Shown here: piece after piece, positions 1 to 6,994 of the stretch
Position numbering within the stretch: the stretch's first letter is position 1
Layout: each line of letters opens with the position of its first letter
Assembly (NCBI GenBank): GCA_964548475.1
Contig: CAZJRF010000056.1
Coordinates: 1-12,087, forward strand
From: VGBK01 sp964548475
GTDB lineage: Bacteria; Actinomycetota; Acidimicrobiia; Spongiisociales; UBA11373
Direction of reading: 5' to 3'
DNA length: 12,087 nt
Position numbers and translations under genes: made by a program
The notes under the pieces: model-generated
Database searches by the model: none
What the model was told of the DNA's origin: nothing
The model's input: only the letters and a program-made list of their open reading frames with translations

Positions 1-847
1 AGGCGCGGATCCGCTGGGCACAAGTGACCGGGTCACCAGCAACAGCGAAGGTGTCTATCCAATCGGGGTGCACCGCGTGCAGGCGAGCGACCGAACCGTC
101 GGCCGCAGCCGCCATCGCCTCCTCCCCCAGGCCCGAGTAGCGGACCACGGGACGGAACACCTCCTTGGCCAACAGGCCGGCCAGCGGAACCTCGATCGCC
201 CGGTACGCCTCCTCTCGGGTAACCGCCACGGAGAGGAAGGTGAGCACGGTGACCCGATGCCCGGCCAGATCTCCCCTGCGGCCCTCGGCTATCCGCGCCG
301 CCGCCCACTCCACGTAGGCCGGGCCGGACCCCACCGACAGGACCGTGCCGTCCCCCACCTCCCCAGCCAGACGCAGCATGCGGGGACCCACAGCACCCAG
401 GTGGATCGGCATAGCAGCGGGGTAGGCCAGGGCGAACCCGCCCCCTTTGCCGGCCAGTCGTCCACCGTGGAGAAGGGCCCGCACCGTGGTGACACACTCC
501 CGGACCGAGGCCAGAGGTGACTCCGGAAGCCAGCCGATGACCCCGAGGGATGCTGGTTCCCCCAGGCCGATTCCGGCGATCAGCCTGCTGGGATATGCCC
601 GTCCGAGCGCAGCCAGCTCCATCGCTAGGAGCACCGGGGCCCGAACGGCTGCAGAAAGCACCCCAAGGCCGATGGTGACCCGGCGGGTAGCTCCCAGAGC
701 CAGGGCGAGAGCAGCGATGCCCCCGCTGTCGAAGAAGTCCTCCCCGAGCCAGATCTCGTCGAACCCGGCCTCTTCGGCAGCGGCCGCCTGCGCGGCTATC
801 TCCTCGGGCGGGCAGTAGAGCGACAGACCTAGGACCGGGATCGCCAC
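1..847 (-). CDS. LLM-class flavin-dependent oxidoreductase (F420-type), C-terminus cut by window edge
   Basis: The reading frame stays open from a GTG at 847 to the left edge (about 282 codons). The protein opens with a beta strand, VAIPVLGLSLYCPPEEIA, followed by AAEEAGFDEIWLGED. This is the first beta-alpha unit of the luciferase-like TIM barrel. Next come RRVTIGLGVL, the glycine-rich IAGIGLGEPASLGVIGW and a helix, SVRECVTTVRALLHGG, which together are typical of F420-dependent LLM enzymes of actinobacteria. Members reduce or oxidise diverse substrates with reduced F420 or FMN in the cytoplasm; the substrate cannot be read here. No Shine-Dalgarno is obvious before 847, so a leaderless or weakly led start is possible. 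No ATG occurs upstream in frame before the strand would lose homology. The last part of the barrel lies outside the window. Family assignment is firm; the cofactor (F420 versus FMN) is inferred. Confidence 0.85.
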   Translation of the reverse strand, partial: MAIPVLGLSLYCPPEEIAAQAAAAEEAGFDEIWLGEDFFDSGGIAALALALGATRRVTIGLGVLSAAVRAPVLLAMELAALGRAYPSRLIAGIGLGEPASLGVIGWLPESPLASVRECVTTVRALLHGGRLAGKGGGFALAYPAAMPIHLGAVGPRMLRLAGEVGDGTVLSVGSGPAYVEWAAARIAEGRRGDLAGHRVTVLTFLSVAVTREEAYRAIEVPLAGLLAKEVFRPVVRYSGLGEEAMAAAADGSVARLHAVHPDWIDTFAVAGDPVTCAQRIRA

Positions 848-903
848 GCCACGGACTCTACGTGGCTCAAGAGGACGGAGCCGCCCAGGCAAGAGGGGTC
901 CGG

Positions 904-939
904 TTGTCCCCGGCCCAGGGCCGGCCCACCGGGGGACAA
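904..939. terminator. GC-rich hairpin between the two enzyme genes
   Basis: TTGTCCCCGG at 904-913 pairs with CCGGGGGACAA at 929-939, giving ten base pairs with one bulged G around a 15-base loop. It lies about 107-142 bases past the stop of the minus-strand aminotransferase gene and 57 bases before the GTG of the oxidoreductase gene. No T tract follows on either strand, so it is not a canonical intrinsic terminator. It could be a terminator of the high-GC type or an attenuator in the leader of the oxidoreductase mRNA. Confidence 0.4.
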
Positions 940-961
940 GGCAGCTGGGTGCGCCAGGGTT

Positions 962-981
962 CAGGAATGTTCCCTGAGGAA
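962..981. promoter_or_regulatory. Overlapping GGAA/TTCC dyads, possible operator
   Basis: Three half-sites alternate in orientation: GGAA at 964-967, TTCC at 970-973 and GGAA at 978-981. They form two overlapping dyads, GGAA-TG-TTCC and TTCC-CTGA-GGAA. The cluster lies 115-134 bases upstream of the oxidoreductase start on the minus strand and about 65 bases beyond the aminotransferase stop. A repressor or activator site is possible; no known regulator motif was recognised. Confidence 0.25.
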
Positions 982-1045
982 TCCTCGGTCATGTCTCGCG
1001 GTCACAGTCTCCGCCGCTGTGGGTAGTCCGGGCACCCGGCGCCCG

Positions 1046-2179
1046 CTAGGTCAGCGCGACCGCAAGAGCGGCGATGTCGCTGTCGTCGTTATAGGGGGCC
1101 AGGGACACCCGGAGCCGGCCTCCGCGGGCGCTGCACACGATCCCTTCGTCTCGTAGCCGCCTCAGCACTCCGCCGGACGGCTCACCCGGATGTGCCAGTG
1201 AGACGATGTGCGGTGCGGCGGCGGGGTTCCCGCGGTGGTGGAAGGGCCGCCAGCCCCGGTCCTCGACCGCGTCGAGCAACAGGTCACGGAGTCGCGTCGC
1301 GTGGCGCTCGATGCTGTCCAGTCCCGTCGCCAGGAGCTGATCCACTGCTGTCGTCAGTCCGACCACGGAGACGTAGCTCATCGTTGACTGGGTGAACCGG
1401 CGGGCATCCTCGGCCAGCAGCATCCGCGTGGCGTCGAACGCGAAAGGACGGGGAGCGCCCATCCACCCCGGCAGCGGCGGGGTCTGGACGACAACGCCGG
1501 GGGCGAGCGCCCCGATCGCCACTCCGCCATGGCCGCCGAGCCACTTGTAGCCGCTGGACACAACCAGGTCGGCGTGCCAAGTTCCCGCATCGGAGCACAT
1601 CGCACCGGCCCCCTGGGTCGCGTCCAGGACAAGCCTGACGCCAGCCTCCTCCGTGGCTGCTCGCAGTCGGGGGACATCGATCACTGTTCCCGTCGCGTAC
1701 TGGACCCACCCGACGGCAACCACCGATGTGCAGTTGTCGATCCGGGCGACCAGGTCAGCCGTCAGGTCGGACTCGGGGTGGTCCTCGACGAACTCGATGA
1801 GGCACTCGCCGCGCCCGGCCAGGCGCAGCCAGGGGCGCGTGATCGCGGGGAAGTCCGAGGCCACGGCGATCACCTTCGACCCCCGCGCCGGGGACAGCAA
1901 GAAGGGAGCTTGGCCGAGCAGTTCGCTCGCGCTGGAGAGGATGGCGATCCGGGAGCCTTCCACCGTCAACAGCCGGGCCGCTCGCTCCCGAAGGCGGTCA
2001 AGGAAGGCCACCTCCTCCTCGTCGGACATGTGGACATTGCCGTGGCGCGCGACACGGTCGAGCAAGTCGTGCATGGCTTCGATAGCGGGATTACCGATCA
2101 GGCCCAGTGAAGCCTGGTTGAGATAGACGATCTCCTGCAGGGTCGGATAGTCGGTGCGGTCGATCAGCGAAGAAACCAT
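1046..2179 (-). CDS. PLP-dependent class V aminotransferase-fold enzyme
   Basis: The 377-residue protein has the fold-type I class V pattern. The PLP ring aspartate and the glutamine after it are in LDATQGAG (D186, Q189). The Schiff-base lysine is K212 in SSGYKWLGGHGG. The C-terminal RLRVSLAPYNDDSDI matches the family's carboxylate-binding arginine segment and N-x-x-x-D-I end. The length fits the family. The Cys-containing loop used by group II cysteine desulfurases (an R-x-GxHC stretch) is replaced by VCSARGGRLRVS, so a SufS-type desulfurase is unlikely. Isopenicillin-epimerase-like, kynureninase-like or ergothioneine lyase-like relatives remain open. The ATG at 2179 is the first good start and leaves only about 18 residues before the YLNQASLG segment. 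The Shine-Dalgarno is weak (AGGTTC). It stands alone, with about 200 and 620 bases to its neighbours, so its partner pathway is not shown. The fold is certain; the reaction is unknown. Confidence 0.88.
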   Translation of the reverse strand: MVSSLIDRTDYPTLQEIVYLNQASLGLIGNPAIEAMHDLLDRVARHGNVHMSDEEEVAFLDRLRERAARLLTVEGSRIAILSSASELLGQAPFLLSPARGSKVIAVASDFPAITRPWLRLAGRGECLIEFVEDHPESDLTADLVARIDNCTSVVAVGWVQYATGTVIDVPRLRAATEEAGVRLVLDATQGAGAMCSDAGTWHADLVVSSGYKWLGGHGGVAIGALAPGVVVQTPPLPGWMGAPRPFAFDATRMLLAEDARRFTQSTMSYVSVVGLTTAVDQLLATGLDSIERHATRLRDLLLDAVEDRGWRPFHHRGNPAAAPHIVSLAHPGEPSGGVLRRLRDEGIVCSARGGRLRVSLAPYNDDSDIAALAVALT

Positions 2180-2796
2180 CGAAGAACCTGCACGCGTAGC
2201 GCGGCGCGCGAGGGTACATGCTGCCAGAATCCGCTACGCCGCTCAGCGTCGGAGCGGGCAGCGGGGGCGCCGCACCACGGCCACGAGAAGCCGGGGAGCG
2301 GGGTCGTTGCCCAGCGACCTTCTGCGAGGCTCTCGAGCCTGAACGGAAAACGAACAACCGTCTGATCGCCGGTGAAGTCTGCGCCAGGGTCCCCGAAAGG
2401 GCTGCTCACGTCACCCTCGCCTGGGCCAGGGTGCATGAATGTCCCTAGAGCGGTGGGGCCTGCCGCTTCGAACATGCTGTCGAGTCCTATGCCCCGGCAG
2501 CACCCTCTGGCAACTCCCTTGGAGGCCCCCGATCGCCAGTTGCCGTCCGAAGCCCGATTCCACACTCGCGGCGTCGAATCGTCAGAGGCAGAAACCATCC
2601 GGCGCCCGTCTCGGCGGGCTGGCCGGTAGGGTGAGCCGCCCCGGCGGTGGGAGGCGCCCGCGGCCGGGCCGTCTAGATCGACGACCCTCCCCCGCAGTTC
2701 TCCAAGACTTCCCCTGTCCGGCAGGCATTCGTCCTGGCTTCCCCGTTGAGGCGGTCGGTTTCTGCGGGAAGGCGCCCTGTCCTGATCGGCTGAGGA
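2180..2796. other. Intergenic region without a supportable gene
   Basis: The 617 bases between the repeat-protein stop and the aminotransferase start contain only short open frames with arginine-, proline- and glycine-rich translations and no ribosome-binding site. A small hairpin has CACCCT at 2412-2417 pairing with AGGGTG at 2428-2433. Another, CTGATC (2782-2787) with GATCAG (2795-2800), overlaps the stop codon of the repeat-protein gene. Neither has a T tract. No riboswitch, tRNA or mobile-element signature was recognised. The part next to 2179 should hold the aminotransferase promoter, but no clear -10/-35 pair stands out. Confidence 0.5.
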
Positions 2797-3720
2797 TCAG
2801 AGGATGGACCCTGCCTCGCAGGCAACCTTGGTCTCCCCGTCGCAGTTGTCGGTGCCGGGCCCCCCGTCCAGACGATCGATCCCCGCCTCGCCGACCAGAT
2901 CGTCGTCTCCGGGTCCACCCCGGAGGCGATCATCCCCCTCCCCACCGTAGGCTTTGTCATTGCCGAGGCCTCCCAGCAGGCGGTCTCTCCCCCCGTTTCC
3001 GTACAGCCGGTCGTTGCCCCCCTTACCGCACAGGCGATTGGGGCGATCGTCACCGTACAGATGATCGATCCCCTGGGTGCCGAACACCTTCTCCACACTG
3101 ACCAGCGAACCCGTATCGACGAAGCCGTTCCCCAGGGTATTCAACGACCGCAACGAACCGACGCCGGGGGGAGTGGCCAATGCCACCCAGACGGTCGTCC
3201 AGCCGTAGGGCCACGGCGGAACCTCGCGCAGGTCGAGCAGGTCCCGGCCGGCCCCCCCGTCCACCAGGTAGTCGTCGCCTTCCTGCACCTGCCGCAGAAC
3301 GATCTGATCCCGGCCCGCCCCCCCGTAGAGGCTGCCCTTCCCCCCCATGCCAGCGTCTAGCAGATCGTGGCCCTGGCCCCCCCAAATGGTGTCGGCATGG
3401 TCCGAACCGAAGAGACGGTCATCTCCGGCGTTCCCTCGCATCCGGTCGCTGCCGCTACCTCCAAAGATCAGGTCGTCCCCGTCACCGCCGCAGACACTGT
3501 CCGGCCCTCCGAGGCCGTAGATCACATCATCACCGCCCAACCCGGCGATCACATCAGCACCATCAGTGCCGTAGAGCGAGTCCGGACCCGCCGTCCCCAC
3601 GATGGTCGCCGGCTTCCCGTCACACCACACCACCCCTGACGCCTCCGGGGCCGCCACCACCGGCAGCACCGCCACCGCCACCAGCACCCCTAGCAGCCCT
3701 AGTCCTACACGCATCCTCAT
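2797..3720 (-). CDS. Exported RTX-like calcium-binding repeat protein
   Basis: Residue numbers count from the TTG at 3738. A signal peptide (MRMRVGLGLLGVLVAVAVL, with cleavage likely after VVAA near residue 30) leads to a secreted chain of about 280 residues. Nonapeptide GGxGxDxxx repeats, the calcium-binding parallel beta-roll motif, form two blocks at about residues 46-127 and 219-297. Between them, about residues 150-218 carry LLDLREVP, a hydrophobic WVALATPPGVG and SVEKVFGTQGIDHLYG. That is the usual linker between RTX blocks in hemolysin/serralysin-type proteins. Cysteines lie at C39 and near the C-terminus (DNCDG, ACEAG). No enzyme domain is visible, so it is probably a calcium-folded surface or secreted structural protein. 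The start is uncertain: GGAGAG at 3736-3731 sits 7 bases before GTG 3723 and 10 before ATG 3720, so TTG 3738 is unlikely. The C-terminus ends right after the repeats, without a type I secretion signal. Confidence 0.8.
   Translation of the reverse strand: MRMRVGLGLLGVLVAVAVLPVVAAPEASGVVWCDGKPATIVGTAGPDSLYGTDGADVIAGLGGDDVIYGLGGPDSVCGGDGDDLIFGGSGSDRMRGNAGDDRLFGSDHADTIWGGQGHDLLDAGMGGKGSLYGGAGRDQIVLRQVQEGDDYLVDGGAGRDLLDLREVPPWPYGWTTVWVALATPPGVGSLRSLNTLGNGFVDTGSLVSVEKVFGTQGIDHLYGDDRPNRLCGKGGNDRLYGNGGRDRLLGGLGNDKAYGGEGDDRLRGGPGDDDLVGEAGIDRLDGGPGTDNCDGETKVACEAGSIL
2848..3084 (-). repeat. C-terminal block of RTX nonapeptide repeats
   Basis: This stretch encodes about eight consecutive GGxGxDxLxG-type units, such as GKGGNDRLYG, GEGDDRLRG and GPGDDDLVG. 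The repetition is at protein level; the DNA copies have diverged, so it is not a recent tandem duplication. Confidence 0.75.
3358..3603 (-). repeat. N-terminal block of RTX nonapeptide repeats
   Basis: This block encodes about eight GxxGxDxLxG units beginning with GTAGPDSLYG and continuing through GLGGDDVIYG, GDGDDLIFGG and GNAGDDRLFG. The conserved glycine and aspartate spacing is that of the hemolysin-type calcium-binding repeat. Confidence 0.75.
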
Positions 3721-4021
3721 CACCAGCCCGCTCTCCAACTCGACAACCGGCCCATTGGGGCCTCACCCCACCGTACACGCCGGCCACCGATCCGGCGGCG
3801 CTGGCCGCCGCGCCGTTCCCAGCAGCAGGCGGACGATGGGAGAACGGCCGTACATCCGGCCCACCTCGTGGATGAGGTCCCCCTACTTGGCATGGCGCAG
3901 GTGGACGCCGCTGGCTGCCGGGCGACTAGGAATTCCTCATCATCAACCTGCCCGACCGGCCCCGATACGCCCCCTCTCCGCTCGTTCAGGCAGGGGGTGG
4001 ACGGCTCTTGGGATAGCCAGG
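3721..4021. other. Intergenic region, no gene seen
   Basis: About 300 bases between the membrane-protein stop and the repeat-protein start. Open frames here are shadows with no ribosome-binding site. No strong hairpin with a T tract was found. It should contain the promoter of the repeat-protein gene, but no convincing box pair is visible. The only clear signal is the GGAGAG ribosome site at 3736-3731. Confidence 0.4.
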
Positions 4022-5569
4022 TCAGGGGGTTGGTGGGGATGGTGCCGGTGGGGCTTGGGAGGGGACGGGGGTGGTGTGCTGAAGGACCTGGGCTTCGTCG
4101 AGGTAGCCGAGTAGGCGGTAGTGGTGGTCGTAGACGGGGATGTTCCCTCGCTGGGAGGGGCCGAGCAGGTAGTCGCCGGGGGGGAGGGGCTCGCGAACGA
4201 GTTCGTACCCGCCGCCCGGGGACCGCCGGTCCAGGCGAAGGCCGGCGTCGGTGCGGACGTAGCGGAGGGGTCCGGTGCTGGTGACGGGGACGGGCCCGCG
4301 GGGGTAGCTGGGGCTGGGGGGTGGCCCGGAGGTGAGCTGCTCGGTGCGGACCCAGCCGGTGACCCCGTCCTCGCCCTGCACCAGGGTCCAGGGGCCGGAG
4401 ACCACCCGGGCCAGGTAGAGGTTGCCGGGCTGGATCCGCCCGATCGCACGGTGATGGGAGTCGACCACGTCGATGAGGCGGGTGGCGTGCACCGGGTCCC
4501 GGCCCCGTTCGTGGGGGGGGAGATCAGACCCGGTGGGACGACCGTCCGGGTCCCGTTCGGCCAGCACGGTGTGCTGGACAGCCGTATAGGCGAAAGCCCG
4601 GATCTGGCCGGGAGTGGCATCTGCCTCGGGGTCACTGAGGCTGCGCAGAGCGACGTCGACCCCCTGCTCCTGCCAGGGGGCCAAACCGAAACCCTCCCGG
4701 TGCCTCTCCCCGAAGTCCCGGTGACGCCGTCGCGCCGACAACGCCAACGCCACCGCCATCCCCACCCCGACGAGGGGGACCAGCGCCAACACCACGAGCA
4801 GGAAGTTGCGGGCCGCCGAGGTCGATCCACCCTCCCCGGTCGCCACCAGATCGAGGATGTCCACCGGCGGCGCCCCCAGCGACGGGTCCAGCCAGGGAGG
4901 CAGCCCGAACACCGACCCTGTTTCTGAGGTCGTCTCCCCCAACTCGGTCGGAGCCCCGGTTTCGTCGCTCTCACCAGGGACGGAGGATGTCGTGCTTCCC
5001 TCTTCCTCGTCGCCGGGGGGTGACGCCTCCGGCTCCAACGTGGTTACGGGGGAGTAGTCGGCCGGGTCTTTCAGGTCGAGGCGGGTGACCACCACGTAGG
5101 ACGCCTCCCCATCCATGTCGGGGGCGATCACCGTTCCCTCGTAGGCTTCTGCTCCGGCAGCCACTTGCCCCGGTCCGAGATACTCGATGGTCGCATCGAA
5201 CTCGGCGATGTCGGCCGCGGCATCGGTCTGCCCGTCGAACACGACCGCTACGTAGAACAACCCCGGCCCGGACCGGAGCGTGGCGATACGGTCGACTCCC
5301 TGCTCCTGACGGGTGCTGTAGGTACCCACTTCGTAAGGGATAGGCGAACCGTGCACCAGCGAAGCGTTCAGGTAGTACAGGTCCTGCACGATGGCCAGAG
5401 CCACACTCACCCTCGAATCCACCCAGGTCACAGTCACACGAGCCGCAACCCTCGGAACAGATGGAGCGGCCGGCTCATCCTCCTGGGCGACGGCCCCCCT
5501 CACGGCAGGAGGCATCACCAGCAGCACCACCAGCAATCCCACTTCGGTGATCAGCAGCCACCAGCGCAT
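4022..5569 (-). CDS. Type I membrane protein of unknown function
   Basis: The family was not recognised. Residues are numbered from the ATG at 5575. A signal peptide at about 3-28 (RWWLLITEVGLLVVLLV, cleavage near AVA-QE) is followed by an extracellular domain at about 40-180. A low-complexity acidic Ser/Thr/Pro/Glu linker spans about 180-250. A single membrane helix at about 257-279 (FLLVVLALVPLVGVGMAVAL) is followed by the stop-transfer ARRRHRD. The remaining 230 residues should be cytoplasmic. They hold a beta-rich segment (NLYLARVVSGPWTLVQ, then TGWVRTEQL) resembling an SH3-like barrel, a second beta-rich segment (DYLLGPSQRGNIPVYD, LLGYLDE) and a proline-rich tail. GGGAG at 5580-5576 abuts the ATG at 5575 but lies six bases before the ATG at 5569, so 5569 is the better start (515 residues). 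The architecture suggests an envelope sensor or anchor, which is inference only. The gene is real, because codon bias and topology agree. Confidence 0.8.
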   Translation of the reverse strand: MRWWLLITEVGLLVVLLVMPPAVRGAVAQEDEPAAPSVPRVAARVTVTWVDSRVSVALAIVQDLYYLNASLVHGSPIPYEVGTYSTRQEQGVDRIATLRSGPGLFYVAVVFDGQTDAAADIAEFDATIEYLGPGQVAAGAEAYEGTVIAPDMDGEASYVVVTRLDLKDPADYSPVTTLEPEASPPGDEEEGSTTSSVPGESDETGAPTELGETTSETGSVFGLPPWLDPSLGAPPVDILDLVATGEGGSTSAARNFLLVVLALVPLVGVGMAVALALSARRRHRDFGERHREGFGLAPWQEQGVDVALRSLSDPEADATPGQIRAFAYTAVQHTVLAERDPDGRPTGSDLPPHERGRDPVHATRLIDVVDSHHRAIGRIQPGNLYLARVVSGPWTLVQGEDGVTGWVRTEQLTSGPPPSPSYPRGPVPVTSTGPLRYVRTDAGLRLDRRSPGGGYELVREPLPPGDYLLGPSQRGNIPVYDHHYRLLGYLDEAQVLQHTTPVPSQAPPAPSPPTP

Positions 5570-5870
5570 CCCCATCTCCCACCCGTCGCACGGCCAGCCT
5601 ACACCCCCCTACCCGGCGGCAGCCCGCCCCCACCTCCGACATCCCTGCTGGTCGGACAGGGCGTGCGGGTCCCCGACGCCGGCCCAGGCGGCCAGTCTGC
5701 CGCTTAGTCCCTGCAGCCTCCACCCGATTCAGACCCGGCCCAGCACTCCGAGCGCTGTCCAGGGGCACCAGTATTGGCAATCACCCAGTGTGCTCTCCTA
5801 TTCATCACGACCCTGGGTGTGCTGACGGCCAGGTGGGCAGGCGCTACCTCACCCGGTGCAGCATGCAGGG

Positions 5871-5903
5871 TGGAAGTAGCTGCCTCCTTAACCTGGAAGT
5901 AGC
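5871..5903 (+). repeat. Direct repeat TGGAAGTAGC, two copies 23 bases apart
   Basis: Perfect 10-base copies lie at 5871-5880 and 5894-5903, start-to-start 23 bases, or about two helical turns. The intervening sequence is not repeated. It lies 243-275 bases upstream of the peptidase start and about 300 upstream of the divergent membrane-protein start. This could be a paired binding site for a regulator. Confidence 0.45.
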
Positions 5904-5942
5904 GTGCCAAAGTGGGCGCGTAGCCCCAGGTCAGACCCTTCT

Positions 5943-5969
5943 GTGAAGGCCTTACCAGGAGGCCTTCAC
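5943..5969. repeat. Perfect inverted repeat GTGAAGGCCT / AGGCCTTCAC
   Basis: Two perfect 10-base arms at 5943-5952 and 5960-5969 flank a 7-base loop. The RNA would form a stable stem on either strand. No T tract follows. It may be a terminator-like hairpin or an operator between the divergent blocks. Confidence 0.55.
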
Positions 5970-5997
5970 GAAAGTGGAGGCCTCCTGTTCACGAAAG
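5965..5997. repeat. TTCACGAAAG direct repeat enclosing palindrome GGAGGCCTCC
   Basis: TTCACGAAAG occurs at 5965-5974 and again at 5988-5997, a 23-base period. Between the copies is a perfect 10-base palindrome, GGAGGCCTCC, at 5976-5985. The first copy overlaps the right arm of the 5943-5969 inverted repeat, so the elements are nested. The arrangement suggests a multi-site operator; the cognate protein is unknown. Confidence 0.45.
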
Positions 5998-6134
5998 CCG
6001 GTCTGGGCTGTCCTGGTGGGGGGCTTCGGGCCGGGTTGGCGTGGGAGAGGGCACACGGAGTCGCGGAGGTGAGCACGCGGAGGGCGGTATCGTCGCCGAG
6101 GGTGAGGGAGAGGCGCGACGGTTCTGGGATCAAT

Positions 6135-6140
6135 GGAGGT
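6135..6140 (+). promoter_or_regulatory. Ribosome-binding site of the MtfA-like gene
   Basis: GGAGGT at 6135-6140 lies five bases before GTG 6146 and eight before a second in-frame GTG at 6149. Either codon can be the start; they differ by one residue. Confidence 0.65.
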
Positions 6141-6145
6141 AGCCC

Positions 6146-6949
6146 GTGGTGAGATTCGAGTTTCCCAGGCAGCGTCGGCGACGCAAGGCGCGGGAGGCGC
6201 CCTTCCCCGAATCATGGCGGGCTTTGCTCACCGAACGGGTGGCCCATTGGTGTTTCCTCGATGACGAGGAGAGGGCGCGGCTGGAGGATCTCATCAAGGT
6301 GTTCCTGGTCGACAAGGAGTTCGAGGGCGCCGGCGGCCTGGAGGTGGCCGAAGACGTCAAGGTCACCATCGCCGCCCAGGCCTGCTTGCTGCTCCTGGGT
6401 CTCGACCGCGACTACTACCGGGATGTGCACAGCATCATCGTGTACCCCTCCACGGTCGTGCGGCGCGGGGTGCATGGTTCGGCGATTCTGCCCGGTGCGG
6501 TCACCGAGGCCCCGGTGCACCTTCTGGGCGAGGCTCGGCTCCACGGCCCCGTGCTGATCGTCTGGGACCAGGCCCTGGCCCAAGCGCGGCATCCGGAGCG
6601 GGGCCACAACGTCGTCTACCACGAGTTCGCCCACAAGATCGACATGGTCGACGGCTCGGCTGACGGCACCCCTCCCCAGTTGGACCGATCCTCCCACCGG
6701 CGGGCGGTGGAGGTCCTTACCAGAGAGTTGGAGGTGCTGCGGAAGCGGGCCGCCGAGGGAAGGCCGACCCTCCTCGACACCTACGGGGCAGTCAACGCGG
6801 CGGAGTTCTTCGCCGTGGCCACCGAGTACTTCTTCGACCTGCCGATCCCCCTCCAGCAGCAGCACCCCGAGCTCTACAGGGTGCTGGCGGCGTTTTACCG
6901 CCAGGACCCGGCCGCCCGGGTGCGCCGGTGCCGGCCGGGGACGCTCTAG
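6146..6949 (+). CDS. mtfA: MtfA-family zinc metallopeptidase (M90)
   Basis: The 267-residue protein contains the zinc-peptidase motif HEFAH (H159, E160, H163) in NVVYHEFAHKIDMVDG. Downstream NAAEFFAVATEYFF supplies the probable third ligand, E220. Both segments are hallmarks of MtfA. The family also shows a basic N-terminus with an HWCFLDDEERARL-type helix, VTIAAQACLLLLG, and a late DLPIPLQQQHPELYRVL stretch, all present in order. Escherichia coli MtfA is a cytosolic peptidase that binds the repressor Mlc and so affects glucose phosphotransferase gene expression. Actinobacterial relatives usually lack that system, so the partner here is unknown. Length is normal and all metal ligands are present, so it is probably active. 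No signal peptide is seen. It begins the plus-strand block with a strong GGAGGT site and is followed by 470 bases without an intact gene, so it is probably transcribed alone. Confidence 0.93.
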   Translation: MVRFEFPRQRRRRKAREAPFPESWRALLTERVAHWCFLDDEERARLEDLIKVFLVDKEFEGAGGLEVAEDVKVTIAAQACLLLLGLDRDYYRDVHSIIVYPSTVVRRGVHGSAILPGAVTEAPVHLLGEARLHGPVLIVWDQALAQARHPERGHNVVYHEFAHKIDMVDGSADGTPPQLDRSSHRRAVEVLTRELEVLRKRAAEGRPTLLDTYGAVNAAEFFAVATEYFFDLPIPLQQQHPELYRVLAAFYRQDPAARVRRCRPGTL

Positions 6950-6994
6950 CCTGCATCGCAGCCCGCTCAACTACCCGGCCGCGACCGTCGGGGG

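Larger units (their letters stand above)
5570..6145. other. Divergent intergenic region rich in short repeats
   Basis: About 575 bases separate the minus-strand block from the plus-strand block and must hold promoters for both the membrane protein and the peptidase. Open frames here lack a placed ribosome site. CCTCCTT at 5883-5889 is a perfect AAGGAGG on the minus strand, but no start codon follows at a useful distance. A possible weak plus-strand promoter is TTGGCA at 5774-5779 with TATTCA at 5799-5804, though the 19-base spacing is long. The stretch 5871-5997 is dense in direct and inverted repeats, listed separately. Confidence 0.5.

Noticed and set aside
2412..2433. Hairpin CACCCT/AGGGTG as a riboswitch or terminator
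   Set aside because: It has only six pairs plus two inner pairs, no T tract and no recognisable aptamer core around it.
3943..4974. 343-codon minus-strand open frame overlapping the membrane-protein gene in another frame
   Set aside because: The translation is dominated by Pro, Ser, Thr and Trp runs without domains, while the overlapping frame has a signal peptide, membrane helix and ribosome site.
5704..5910. 68-codon minus-strand frame near a perfect AAGGAGG (5889-5883)
   Set aside because: No ATG, GTG or TTG in frame lies 5-10 bases beyond the AAGGAGG, and the frame start lies upstream of it.
5871..5997. CRISPR-like or tandem array suggested by two repeat pairs of 23-base period
   Set aside because: The two pairs have different sequences, each only 10 bases long with two copies. 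This is too short and too few for a CRISPR or tandem array.
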